From Cymbidium sinense (lineage: Eukaryota > Streptophyta > Magnoliopsida > Asparagales > Orchidaceae), in the NCBI GenBank assembly GCA_021442155.1, contig CM038215.1, positions 212,406,982-212,470,981 of the forward strand: 64,000 nucleotides of DNA. The letters are read 5' to 3'. The notes below the pieces were generated by a model that worked only from the letters and a program-made list of their open reading frames with translations, searched no databases and had not been told where the DNA came from. Both the position numbers and the translations under genes were made by a program. This document shows positions 46,447 through 58,884 of the stretch, piece by piece (within the stretch, counting starts at the first letter, position 1; each line of letters begins with the position of its first letter).

Positions 46447-48744
46447 TCTCTTCATAACTTGATAATTAATTATAGGGTTCAGTTGAACCTAATAAAAACA
46501 TGAAATAAAATCAACCCAAAATAATTAAATCACTTAAATGAAGCCATCCTCTAAGATGAACATGCTTCACACTTAGAAAATTTTAACTTAGAGTCATAGC
46601 TAAGCATACCACACAAACCTTTAAAGCACACACATTAGACTAAGTCACCACTTCTAGCTTTAGGTTAAGGCGGTGCATGGTTTGATGCTTGCTTTTGTTT
46701 TGTGATATATGTTTTAGATTGAATGTTAGGATGTATGTGCATAGAATGAATGGTAGGGCAATCTTAGTCTAACCATTGTCTTATGTAGGAGATTATGCTT
46801 AAGGGATGCTGTAATAAATAAAGATATAAATGCTTTTACTGTGCAGGTGTTTATACCTGTAAGCATAATCCAATAGGCCAGGTGGACTTAGTCATCCATG
46901 TGTGGGTGATAAGTTCAATATACATGCTTGGGATTTGTGTGATTTGTTTAGCTAATCTCAATTTTACAGGTGTTAGCTAGATTTACTTTTCCTTTTCATG
47001 TAATTTTTGTAATTAGAATTTTGGAATGATTGTTATGGGGATTAAGATGAAGATTGGTCATAAGATCTCATCTTATGCACAATGTAAGCCTTTAGAGCAT
47101 CCACCTTCCAACCATGCAAAAGAAGGAACCAAAGAAGAAAGAAGAAAAGAAGAAGAAAGTAGAAAAGAAGAATGAAGAAATGAAGCTTGAAGACCCTCAT
47201 AATAATGAGTTCCTTGCTTAATTATATTTAACTCATTTGTAATCTGGGTTGTATAATGATAGAACTCAGCTACCCAATTTATTTTCGGGTTTGTGCGATG
47301 GTACCCGACCATAATGGCCTCTTATTCTTTTATGATTAATTTTATAAATTGATTGATGATTTGTTTAGCTTGTGCATTAAGTGACATCCTTTTCCTAGTT
47401 TCTTCCTTGCTTTATGTATGGCCTGGATGTGAATTAGGCTCTTAGAAAAAAGTAAATCTTTTACCAAATTTAACAATTCAAAATTAAAAATAAAGAACTC
47501 ATAACCTCACCTAAAGCATAGGCTAAAATCAAGATAAAAGAATTAGCAACCCCTTAGCTGGATGAGTACTTTTTTTATAACATCATGCACAAATGCATAT
47601 TATTTTCACTCATGATTAGAGGGCTTCCACCTTTTCCAGAGAAACTTGGCTTGACCTTTGAAAGCTATGTTGAAATACGCCTCCTCCCTTCTCACTAATT
47701 ATGGCCAATAATCTCATTTCTCATGCATTAGACATATGAATCCTATTAGCCTGAGTCAAAATAATTATCCAAAAATAAAAATAAAATGAAATATGAATTG
47801 CATTAAATTTAGGTCATTTGAAGTATGTCCTTACATGATCTAGTCTCTTTAAGGAGTGAGTTTGAGGACTTAGTCTCTTTCTAAATAAATAATAGCCTAA
47901 CTATCTTGCATAAAGCATATGACTTGCTTACATGAATTTAAAATCATAGGAGGAGTTAGTTGGCGGCCACCCCCAAGTGGTTGTAAGTCTAAGCAGTCGG
48001 GTGGTTTGTCCTCTCTTGTAGAGGCAAACCAATTATCCATTTTCACCTTAGATTTAGGTTATGCTTTCTACCGCCAAAGCTCCTAGATTTAGTTTCTAAG
48101 GTTGCTTTGTGGGCCATAAGAATAAATCCTCACCTCTGTGCATTTCTTAATCTTGTGTTATGGAATCATAAGTCCTAAATTTATAATGAAAAATGCAACT
48201 CAAACAAATTAAATCAATTTCAAAAATGTAAAGCCCAACTATAGGGTAGTTTAAGATGCCCACTAGGTTTTCTAACATTGTGGGCATCTCCTACTTATCT
48301 TTCTTTTGGCTTCGATAATAACTCCCTCTCTTTGATCAATTCCATTTGATATTTAAGAATAAGCTAATCGATTGATAGTCCTTTCCTATTGAAATCTTTG
48401 GGACAATGATCATTAATCTTAATTGAGAGTATTCTTAAAGGATCTCATCTCTTAAGATATAATTAACTATGGGAGCTTGCCCCTATAAGGAACTTAACGA
48501 ACCCAGTTTAAAATAAACCCTACTTTACTTTTCCATGTAAAGTAGGGGAAGAATCTTTGGTACATATGGAGACTCATTGTCCTTAGAGTCTTTATTCGGG
48601 TGATTAGGTCCATTATAGGGTGGTAACTTCTATCTTTCAAGATAGTATATCTCTCCTCAATGTCATACCCGATCATTTTAATAAGAATATCTACAGATCT
48701 ACGTGGTGTCCCAATAAGGCATATTTTATATATTTCTATTTTCA

Positions 48745-49728
48745 TTTATCCTCTTTTCCAAAATGGGGGTAGATGAAGGGAATGTATATAATGTTTTACC
48801 ATAGAAACATATTTGCATGAAGGGCATGCATAATTCATCGAGACAATACTATCAGCATCAACATATGGCTTGAACTCACCATGTAAAGTCTATAACTAAT
48901 AATTTGGTTGGAAACCCACGATACAAGCCTACTTTGACTTCATCTAGCATTAAAAAAGCTTGATTAATGTTCTTCACACATGGACATTGGAAATTTCCTT
49001 TTGAAATGTAAGATGAAAGTTAAGATGCCACGTGTATGAAGTGCTAAACACCACTCAAGAATTCATTAGTTAATTCTTTCCTGTATGGATGAAATCTATT
49101 ATACATCTATAACCACTCACTACGATATCCATAATTTGGGTAAATTAAAAAAAATGTGAGAATTCAATTAGCATTCTATCTCAGGAACATGAGTAGATTG
49201 TATAATAAATGACTAATTTCCTCTAACATTCTAAGTGTTTAAGTAATTCACAATGAATAAAATTTTTTACAATTGAAACCATTGTAGCCCATAATCACAA
49301 AATACTTTTTTTAACAAAACTAAAACTAACACATATTATAAAATATAAATAATTGCATCAAAAATTTAAAAATCATTAAATAAAAAATTTTATACATTAA
49401 ATGACTTTGATGATTAAGTTAGCTTAAATTCTTAAATTCTAATTTTACATAATATACAAAAACCAACATGTGCAACTAAAGATTTATACATAAATAGACA
49501 TTTCAATGTACTATTTAACAAATCCAAATAAATTTGGGGAATATTTAACTTAAAATCCATTAAAATATCTCAAAACATTAAATCCCTATTTCTTACAAAC
49601 CAATGGAATGAAATCATAAAAAAATTAGAATAAAAGGAAGAGATCGAGATATATTTTTGATTCTACAAGAAAATGAAAAAATAGACATATGTCAGACGTG
49701 AATCGGCATGTCTTAAGTTTCATTCCAT

Positions 49729-49768
<40 letters not shown>

Positions 49769-50056
49769 TTGAGGGAAATGGCTTGGGTGGGGCGGAGGGG
49801 GGATGGTAGGTTTCGTCGCCCCTATAATAATGGTTTTTATGGTTTTTCTAGTGGGAAATCCGTTGAAAACCATTACAATGTCATAATATTTCAAAAATTC
49901 AATTGAGTTTAAATAATTCAAGCCCGACGTCCTCCTTAGTCAAAAATTTTATCAAAAATATTTCTAATTGACATTTATGTAAATTATTCAGCCAATAATT
50001 TCTAATGAAAAAGGCTATCAAAAATGCCACTAGAAAGCTGCAATTTCTCTATAGTG
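48745..50056 (-). mobile_element. CACTA element, transposase start and terminal region
   Basis: The minus strand ends (its 5' terminus) at 50,056 with CACTATAGAGAAATTGCAGC, a classic CACTA end. It is followed inward by subterminal words such as TTTTTGATAGCC and ATTTTTGATAAA repeated with variation. The TNP2 start reads MYNRFHPYRKELTNEFLSGV near 49,120-49,050 and GFQPNY...LHGEF near 48,910-48,880, matching the start of plant TNP2 proteins and the transposase-associated domain. The remainder continues beyond U2 at 40,995. The opposite terminus was not found. Confidence 0.75.
49731..49766. repeat. (GA)n microsatellite
   Basis: Uninterrupted GA run of about 18 units inside the CACTA element, followed by a G-rich stretch. 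Confidence 0.95.
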
Positions 50057-52378
50057 AAGGTATGAAGTCTTTACTTTTTAAAAATAAACTTAATGATTTA
50101 AAATCTATAGATTTAAATTTTTGTGAAGATTGCATGTATGACAAGTAAAAGAGAGTGAGCTTCTCTAACAGTGGTGTAAGGTTAAAGCCAAGGAAATTAG
50201 AGTTAGTACACACATATGTATAGGGTCCCACCCCAATTCAATCAATTGATGGATCATCATACTTTGTTACTTTCATTGATGATCATACAATGAAGGTATG
50301 AGTAAGCTTCTTGAAATACATATCTGAGGTGTTTGAAGTGTTTAATAAGTGAAAAGTTCTGGTAGAAAATGAGATAGGGAAAAAGGTGAAATGTCTTAGA
50401 TCAGATAACAGCAAAAGGTATCATGATAGGAGGTTCAGGGATTATTATGCGTCAAATAACATCAGGCGTGAGTTAACTGTTTCTGGAACTTCATAGCAGA
50501 ATGGTATGGTTGAACCCATGAATAGAACCATCACAGAGCATGCAAGAAGTATGATGTTATATACTAAGTTTTCCAAATGGTTTTGGGATAAAGTAGTTAA
50601 TACTATAGTGTACTAGATCAATTAAAGCCCTTCATTACCATTGAATGAAGACCTACTAAAGAAGCATGGAGTGCCATAAAGGTATCTCTATCTCATTTAA
50701 ATGTATTTGGTTGTTCATTGTAAGTTCATGTTGATGTTGGATCAATGAGCATATTAGATCTAATGTCCTTGAAATATTCATTTGATATGGATCTGATGAA
50801 TTTGGGTATAAATTTTAGGGTTTTCAAAATTTGAAGTTCATTGGGAATATGGATGTCATATTGCAATGAGAGGGAAATGTATAAGGGCATAAATGAGACC
50901 CAAGAAGATTCTTTAGTTATCCTAGAAGAATCATCCAAATACTTTAATAGAGAAGGTGTAGAAAAATAAAAGGATACTCGGGGTTTGCTCAGGCTGAAGA
51001 AGCATAGGATATACCTCAAACACATCAAGTTAGGAGATCTAGTAGAATCTCTCGACTGATACAAAATTACTCTCCTTCCTTGTACTATTTATTACAAACT
51101 GATGGTGGTGAACCAAAGTGTTATGAGAAAGTTATTCAAGTAGAAGACTCAAAGAAGTGAGAGCATGCTATAGATGATGAAATGCAATTGCTCATGTTAA
51201 ACCAAACATGAGATTTGAGAAGGTTGCCAGATGATAAGAAAGCACAACATAATAAGTGAGTTTACAAACTGAAGGAAGAACCCAATGGTAGCAACCACTA
51301 TAAGGCTAGACTAGTTGTGAAGGGATTCCAATAGAAGAAAAAGTTGACTTATTGAAGATCTTCTTTCAAGTAGTCAAAATGATAATCATTAGGGTAGTAC
51401 TGAGCATAGTAGAAGTGGAAAATCTACATCTAGAGAAAATAGATGTGAAGACAACTTTCTTGCATGAGATTTGGAAGATAAGATATACATGGAGCAACTA
51501 CAGACTATGTGTTTAGAAGAAAAGAAGCCATGATGTGTAGACTCAAGAAAAATTTTTATGGCTTTAAGCAAACACCAATATGTGGAATAGAAGGTTTAAT
51601 AGGTTCATGTTGATAGTGGGTACACAAGGTGTCAGGCTGATTACTATTGCTACTTCAAAATGTATGAAGATTACTATATTCTTCTTCTTCTATATATAGA
51701 TGATATGCTGATTGTAGGATCAGACTTGGAGAAGATTAAGAGCCAAAAAGAGTAGCTCTTAAAAGAATTTGAGATGAATGATTTGGGTCTAACAAAGAAG
51801 ATTTTAGGTATGAGAATCAATATGGACAAGAGTGTAAACAAACTAAAGTTGTCTCAGCCTGAGTATATTGAAAAGGTTCTATAAAAGTTCAACATGAATA
51901 AGGAAAAGTTTGGCTAGTCACTTCAGATTATCGAAGGATTAATTGCCAAGAATTGAATTGAAGCAAAATCTTATGAGAAGAACTCCATATGCTTCAATAG
52001 TTGGGAGCTTGATGTATGCCATGATATGTACTAGAACAGATATTGCACATAGTGGGAGTGATTAGTAGGTACATGAGTAATCTTGACAAATATTTTTGGG
52101 AGGCAGTGAAGTGGATTCTAAGATATCTAAAGGGAATGGCCAACATGTCATTATGCTTTAGAGGTTAAGAACTAAAATACAAAGTTAAGTAAATTCAAAC
52201 TTAGCAGGAGATCTAATAGGAGAAGGTGTACAATAGGTTATATTTTCACATTAGGAAGCAAAGTGGTGAGTTATGTTTCCAGGTTGTAGAAGATTATTGC
52301 ACTATTTACCATAGAATCTAGGTATTCTATTATGACTCAAAGAGATGATTTGGCTACAAAGCATTCTGGCAGAGAATA
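50057..52378 (+). pseudogene. Ty1/copia pol remnant (integrase, RT, RNase H)
   Basis: Plus-strand copia pol with many stops. The GAG-pre-integrase region starts at the left edge (EGMKSLLFKNKL, then CEDCMY, with KRVSFSNSGV downstream). The integrase core follows at 50,225-50,640 and keeps the catalytic acidic residues in context: FIDDHT, LRSDN and QNGMVEPMNRT (E). RT pieces are WEHAIDDEMQ at 51,160, KARLVVKGFQ near 51,310, KIDVKTTFLH near 51,440 and the active-site YIDDML at 51,695. RNase H runs to 52,378 (KIIALFTIES, then KEMIWLQSILAEN). Gag, protease and both LTRs are absent: the left end is cut by the CACTA insertion, and the right end stops inside RNase H where the Tat-type element begins. 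The integrase/RT context suggests a Tork/Tnt1-like lineage, not proven. Confidence 0.85.
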
Positions 52379-54680
52379 CGATGACCAATAGTATCCAAGT
52401 CTCTTGATTTTGTCTTTCATCTTAGGACCAAATTGATGAGCTCCACATAGTCTTAAGTGTACATTGGTCATGATCTTATGGGATTCATATTTGTCTAAAT
52501 AACATAACCACATATGATCTAAAGACCATCAGTATAAGACACCATCCACGAGGGCATAGGAGAGTGCCCTTCGCTTCACCTAATGTGCTTGAGACTTCTC
52601 TTGAGGTAGTTTGCCTTTGTTTAGGCAATCAATGAAAGGTTGCCTTCAATCTAGTTCTTCACCTTTTTTGGCAATGACAACATTCCCTTCAAGAGAGCAT
52701 TTATTGAAGAGTTTAATGTTAATAAGAGGCATAACTTGTCTATTATGGATATCTATTGATATGGACTCATCTTTCAGACATGTCAATTCTTTAGCAAGCT
52801 TGGCTAAAGCATTAGCTATGATATTTTCTCCTCAAAGAATCTTGTTGATTATTGAGATTTAAGCTAGCAACTCCATGGTGCACTTGTAGTAGTGATGGAG
52901 TTCGGGCTTCAAGACCTTATAGGACCCAACGATCTGATTGACAACTAGAGAATCCCTAAAGATGTTAATATTCTGAATGCCTAGTGAAATGGCTAACTCC
53001 AGATCGACAATTGGATCCTCATATTCAGCTTCGTTGTTGGTGTAAAGCTCAGATAGATGATATGAGAATCACATCATATAGTGATCTGGTGTTAGGAGAA
53101 CTATCTCTACCTAAGCCTTGCTTGGGAGAGTAGATTATGGTTCTTCTCCTCTTTAAGAGGAAACTGCACCATCAAAATACATCTCTTAGTGGTGAATGCT
53201 TAAATCCCCTAAGTTCATAATTTGTTCTTCGGGGAGATCATCACTAAGCAGAGAATCTACAAGGAGTGGATGTGCTACTGAGAAATCCATGAGTGCTTTT
53301 CCTTTCATCGCACAAAGGGATACAAATATGATGTCAAACTGCAATAAAATCATGGACCATCGTGCCAACCGTTCGGATAGTGTAGGCTGTGTCATGAGAT
53401 ATTGTAGTGGATTGATTTTAGAAATCAAGTTTACTTTATGAGAGCACATATAGTGTCATAGCTTTTGGGCTGTGAAGATTAAAGCTAAGCAATGCTTCTC
53501 AATGGGTGGATAATTCATCTCAGCAAATATTAGATAATGGCTAAGATAGTAGAGTGCACTCTCTTTTCTCTTATCATTAGCTTGGGCCAACAAAGTGTCA
53601 AGAGAGTCATCTAATGTAGTAGTGTAAGTATCGAGGTTTTCTAATAGAGCAACTAAGACCGCCACATGTCTGCTTGATTGCTCTCAAAGGCATGTTGGCA
53701 CTTTTCATCCCACTTGAACTTGGCATACTTCTTGAATAGCACCAAAAATGGTTAACATCTGTTTGATAGGTTAGAAATAAACATCTTAGATATTCCAACT
53801 AACCTTGAAATGATTAGAGTTGGGTTATACTTTTATGGGGTGATATTTCCAATATCGCTTTAATCTTCTCCGGGTCAATTTCAATTTCAGGTTTCAATGA
53901 ACCTAAGAAGCTTCTTGAAGATACTCTAAATGCACACTTGACTATATTTGATTGTTATCGCTTGATCAAAAACTACTCTCAAGTAAAAGAGGTGTTCTTC
54001 CTTTTCTTTACTTTTGACCATGAGGTCATCAACATAGCATTCAACTTGGTGATGAATGAGTTCATTGAAGATTTGAGTCATGGCCTGCTGGTATGTGGCG
54101 CTAGCATTTTTAAGACCGAAAGGCATGGCTTTATAATAATATATTCTGATCGGGGTTCTAAAAGCATTGTTCATTTCACCTTCAGGTGCCATCTTTATTT
54201 GGTTATATCTAGATGAACCATCTATGAAAGAGAAGACCACATGGGATGAGGCAATTTCCACCATCAGTTATGGTATTGGTAGTGGAAATTTATTTTTTTG
54301 GACATGCCTTATTAAGATCCCTAAAATTGACGCATATACAAATTTGACCATTCTTCTTCTTAACTAGAATGACGCTGGCCAACCAGGTGGGGTATTTGTC
54401 TTCCCGGATGAAACCAACATCAATCAATTTATTAACTTTGAAATGATCTGTTGTTCAATGTCCAATCATATGTGTCTATGAGCTCGCTTGATGGTGTTAG
54501 CCTCAGGCTATATTGCTTATGAACCACTATTTCAGGAGCTAATCTGAGCATATCTTTATAACTCCATGCAAAATAATCCTTAAACTCACTAAATAACCTA
54601 ACTAAGTCATTGATTTTAGATTCATTCAACAAGAAACTAATGAACGTTAGGCATGGGTTGTAGTTAGTTCCCAAGTTGAT
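52379..54680 (-). pseudogene. Tat-lineage Ty3/gypsy pol: RT, RNase H, second RNase H, truncated integrase
   Basis: Read right to left. The N-terminal RT linker is at 54,674-54,432 (FSEFKDYFAWSYKDM). RT follows at 54,370-53,800: FIDGSSRYNQIKMAPE, then MPFGLKNASATYQ and the active-site CYVDDLMVKSK. The first RNase H is at 53,665-53,456 (SHYLIFAEMNYPPIEK), with a tether at 53,449-53,186 (LARWSMILLQFDIIFV, GKALMDF). A second, archaeal-type RNase H at 53,185-52,620 contains YTNNEAEYEDPIVDLELA and an IIANALAKLA tail. It ends in the integrase zinc domain, DWRQPFIDCLNKGKLP, CGAHQFGPKM and IKRLGYYW, cut at 52,379. Two RNase H domains in tandem are typical of the Tat lineage (Ogre, Retand). Stops and frameshifts throughout; the integrase core and 3' LTR are missing. 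Confidence 0.85.
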
Positions 54681-55576
54681 TTCTTTGAGCTAATCGATGG
54701 TTGACTTGAATTATTCTTTGAATTCTAGGTGCATCTTTGCTTTAAAGATCATCTGAATCATCTAAAGTTTCTAAGCATGCCTCGTCATATGAGTTGATGT
54801 GGTTTGAGAAGAACTTATCAGATTCCAAATGATTGGTGATAACTAGGCAGCAATCATCATCATCGACTAGGCCCACTGTACTGAAGCCTAGTCCTAGTCT
54901 TAATTGAGAGATCTTGCATTTGATGTCCCATAATTTTCAAAATACTCTACCTTATGCTTAGACCATGTATGTGGAATTAGACATTTCTTTGCAAGTTAAA
55001 AACACAAGGCGAGTACAAATTGAAAGGTAATTCTATTAATTATTTAAAAGATTCATGCTCAAGTTCTACATCAACTTCTTGACTTGAGGATACGCCGTGG
55101 ATAGAATCTTTGGATCTTAGTGTTTGCACATGCTTTGGGAGCTTCCTTAACTACCAAACCCTTAACTTTTTGTGAGGAAAGTGGGTTAGAGATGAATTAC
55201 CCATCTGTCGCCTGACATTTTCACATAAAGAAGACTTGGATACATTCATACTTTGCTTGGGGACCCGGTCTTCATTATTGTCGGGCTCTAGTGTCACCTT
55301 TAATATGCTATCAAGAAAGGCTGGTTGGCTTGCTAACTACATAGGACACATCTTCTGAACTAGATTCTAAGTCTATGTAGGTAGCAGGTGTACTCCTGGA
55401 TGCTGGAATGAATCTCATGGTAGGTGGTAGGTGGTAAGTATGGAGGTCTTCCACCTCAAGGATTCCCTATAGACTTGTCTCTTCCTCATCTTGGTAAAGG
55501 TCAGGTCATCCTCCCCACTTATTTGAATGGAGTAATGAACTATGGGTTGAATATAATCTCATGCTCTATATTCTCC

Positions 55577-56390
55577 TTAAGATCTTCTTCTCATTCCTTT
55601 TCTTTTATTTTTCATTTTCATTTTATGTTTCTTTTCTTTTTCTTTTTCCTTCTCATTTTGACTAAGTTTATGATAGAATACAGTTTGTTTCTTAGGGAGG
55701 TAATAGGCTTCATCCTCATAAATCTTGACCTCATGAACTACAAATGACTTGAGATCTCTTTGACACAATATTCGATTCCATCCCTTATGAACTTGATGCA
55801 TTGATGTAAGGAGGATGGAACCATGTTGTTCTCATGTATCCAAAGTAACCCAAGAAAAGAATTTAAAGGATGTATCAAAATTTATTATGTTAAACTTGGC
55901 TTCTTTCTTCCAATCCTCTATCTCCAAAGGTAACACTATGGAGCCTAAGAGTTTATTAAATCCTTTCAACATCATCTTCTCTGCTTTAAGTTTAGAGATG
56001 TCGATTCTCAAGTAGGCATGAGTTCTTGAACTCATAATATTTACTGATGCACTTGGATCAACCAAAACTCGGATAACTGAATTTGCCAACATCCACAGTG
56101 ATGTAGAGGGGGCGGTTGTGCTCTATTGTCCCTAGAAGTAAGTCTTCATCTGTGAATGTGACTCCTTGGACTTCCTTAGATAAACATGCCTCCTTTCCAA
56201 TTGGATCAGTACCAGCCAATTGAGCTAAGCATATTTCAGGGTCAATCATTTCTTTCACTAGTGACTCCCTCATATCTTTGGATAAGATAAGAACATCATA
56301 TATGCTTAACTTAGCTGGTAACTTTCTAAGATGTGCCAATAATTTGTAGTTGACTTTGGGTTGGTCCTCCACAAGCATATTCAAGGGTGA
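55577..56390 (-). pseudogene. Tat-lineage Ty3/gypsy protease region
   Basis: Two overlapping minus-strand frames. 56,384-56,058 leads in with ICLAQLAGTDPIGKE and LYITVDVGKFSY. 56,092-55,832 has VIRVLVDPSASVNIMS, where DPSAS stands at the retroviral aspartic-protease active site (usually D-[ST]-G; a D-G-G-S form is common in Tat elements), so the catalytic glycine is altered. LPLEIEDWKKEAKFNIINFDT and a WVTLDT piece follow. 55,801-55,577 (MHQVHKGWNRILCQRD) continues the protease-RT linker and ends in a lysine-rich low-complexity stretch. It sits between gag and RT as expected. Confidence 0.75.
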
Positions 56391-56678
56391 AGCATCTTGT
56401 CAAGGGGTTATCTGCTCACTGGAACTAATGAACTTTTTACCCTTATCTTAAGATGCTACCCTGGAGAACTTTGCCACTGTGGAGGTTGACTTCAGTGACT
56501 TCTTATGATGAGGAGCTTGTGAAAAGATATACTTGCTCATCAGGTATGCCTACAACTTCTCCTAAAGGATTATCAGAGTTAGATGATTTCTAATCAATCT
56601 CAAGTGTGAACCTTGATGATTCAAAAGAAAAATCTATTTTGAATTAGAGTGGGATTGATCAAAATTATTTAGATTATT

Positions 56679-56697
56679 ATTATTATTATTATTATGA
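56679..56697. repeat. (ATT)n microsatellite
   Basis: Short ATT run between the protease and gag regions of the Tat element, in an otherwise unrecognised stretch (56,400-57,000). Confidence 0.85.
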
Positions 56698-56999
56698 CTT
56701 AGAGAGCTATAAATTAGAATAAAATTACTAAGATCATCAAATATAGATAAGATGTATGCAAAATTATTTTTCTTCATTGATTTCTTTAATTTTGGTGGTG
56801 GTACATAATAGAAATTAAGTAAAGTGAGTGGTGTGAGCAGCTTGGTACCCTCATCTACAAATACAATGCTTTTAGTGGTGGTGGTGGAGGAGCTAGTAGA
56901 TGTGGTAGCTACAACTATGGAAGGGGAAATGCTGGACCTCAGACAGTGGTTGCGCTATGAAACTATTTTGGGCATGTGATGGTTGCTACTACTAATGGG

Positions 57000-58500
57000 C
57001 TTCCACCCTCCTTGAGTTGTCCCTCATAACTAGTGGACTTTCCATGATGTTGGAGGTTTGAGCTGAGTTAGGCACCTACAAAGAATGTTTCTTGATTTTA
57101 AAAATTATCTTTTTAGAGGGACGAGATAAAGAGATATCTCAACTTACTTTTATCTTAAGAGGATCAGATGTATCTCTAAAGATTACTTTAATAGAGAAGG
57201 TTATTCTACTATGTATTCTTTGGGGATAACTATGGCTCATAATTTGTAGCTATGCTCAAGCCAATCCTTGAAGGTAAAGTAATCCTCTAAGACATGGCCT
57301 AGTATATGGTGGTAGTAGTTAGGATCATCACTTTTACCCACTTCCTCTAACTTTCTAGGCTCGGGTAGCTAGAAATCAAGCTTCTTGAGAAGGTTCTTAA
57401 AGATCTTCCTGACTACCTCCCTCTTGAATGAATATGACTTGTTGAGTTTGTTGGCAAGAGAAGGTGGAAAATAGCTACCTAGCGATGGATACTGATAGCA
57501 TTGCTATGTAGGCTGTTGTGGCGGACAGATAGTGGAAGAGGAGGTAGGAGTAGAGGCTGATGAACTCTAGGCCTCTTAAACTATGCACTCACTGGATGCT
57601 TCCCTTATCTACTATCATTATTATCCCTAGCTTCTTCTCAAATATCTTGAGGCTTGAGCTTAGATGGCTGGTATGAGTGGGTAACTATGTGGCTTCCTCT
57701 TGTAGGTTAGTCACCTTATTGATTAATTTCTCAAATATCTTTATGGTAAAATCTTTGATCATGAAGGCAACCAAGCCATGTATATTCTTGAGAAAAATCT
57801 CAATGGCATGCTATTGTGGTTCGTATTTTATGCTTAGGTTGCCCTATCTAAGAATGTAATCAATAAGGGACTCGTTAGGCTTTATGTTTTACAATGAGGT
57901 CTCCTACCATTACCCTCTATCGAGCTCTTACAAATCTCTTGATGAAGAGTTTTCTAACTTTGCAAAATACTTTATCAAACTATTAGAAAGTTCAACATAC
58001 CAATCAAATGCAACTTTAGAAAGGCTATTGACAAACTACTGAAAAAGTACTAAGTCACTACCACCGACATTGCAACAACTTTCCCCGAAGTATGTATATG
58101 CTTCCTAAGATTCACACTATCATAAAATACCTTGAAGATGGTGGCATAAACTCTTGAGGTATTGAACTACATCAAATTCCTTTGGGTAGGGTCTACCCTT
58201 TGGAACCGATGAGCTCCCTTGGGCTTGTGCTAACACTTCCTTCACTTATTGTTTCACCATCTGCTTGATATCCATTTTATGCAAGGTGGTACTATTAGTT
58301 ACCTTCTTATGCAAGCTACCAACATCCTCATCCATATAAGTAGTCCTCTTGGGATGATCTAGAAAGTGCACTAGTTTAGGTCTATCGGCCTCCATAAGAG
58401 TGGGTTGTGAAATAGGGGCTTGGTTCTGTAATATTAAAACCACTACCATCAACTCTTCCACTCTTCTCTCCATCATATCAATTTGACCATATTTAAGCTT
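57000..58500 (-). pseudogene. Tat-lineage Ty3/gypsy gag region
   Basis: Minus strand, frameshifted. The N-terminal part is at 58,476-58,246 (MMERRVEELMVVVLILQNQ, then KRTTYMDEDVGSLHKKV). The gag core is near 57,900-57,650, with LSIKYEPQ and an IFLKNIHGLVAFMI piece. A C-terminal stretch near 57,430-57,230 reads REVVRKIFKNLLKK, then DDPNYYHHILGHVLEDYFTF, a histidine-containing motif in the place of the Tat-type YCHYH..V.H..E.CF motif. Its position, upstream of protease and downstream of the primer binding site, fits. Confidence 0.65.
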
Positions 58501-58884
58501 GATTTGTTGGAGGAGGCATTAAGTTGAGTATGATGCATCAACTTCCTCAACCATAATACATTGGGTGTCCTGATTAGGATGCTATGCAAGAATCCTCATG
58601 TATATATCATGTGGACTTCAACAATGTAATTTAACAGGTCATCTTCATTGATATTAAAGTCTACCATACCCTCCTCTTGGTTGGATTGATCATCCCCTAC
58701 TATCTGCCTCACTGCAGCATGATAGTCTTCCAAATTCTCATTTAAAGATCATCCACTCAACCTGGTGCTACTAGGACATATGATGAATGGTGACTCACAA
58801 CTAGATTGTGATCTGATGAGGTGATGCACTAGATGTTCTGGACAAGTGGAGTGTTAGCTCTGATTGGCTCAATAATCATGGGGG

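Larger units (their letters stand above)
40996..48744 (+). mobile_element. Long LTR-like unit U2 (about 7.7 kb), inserted in the CACTA transposase
   Basis: Plus-oriented copy of the same unit as U1, which is inverted. It starts TGTTGATCTCATTTTTAGAATG at 40,996. From left to right it holds AT-rich subrepeats (41.34-41.9 kb), a TTGACC-rich block (42.1-43.0), a TATA-like TATATAG (43,087) and a GC-richer leader with a donor-like GAG|GTATG (43,847). AATTAATT-rich DNA (44.3-46.5) and the part matching the LTR at 60.67-62.75 kb in inverse (46.6-48.74) follow. The right end near 48,744 (TTTTCA) is set by where the match to the LTR edge at 60,671 stops. Transposase reading on both sides (48.8 kb and 40.97 kb) is contiguous once U2 is removed. 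No target-site duplication or primer binding site was found, so solo-LTR status is inference. Confidence 0.55.

Noticed and set aside
55424..55747. 107-codon plus-strand frame in the Tat element
   Set aside because: Opposite strand of the protease-RT linker and its lysine-rich tract.
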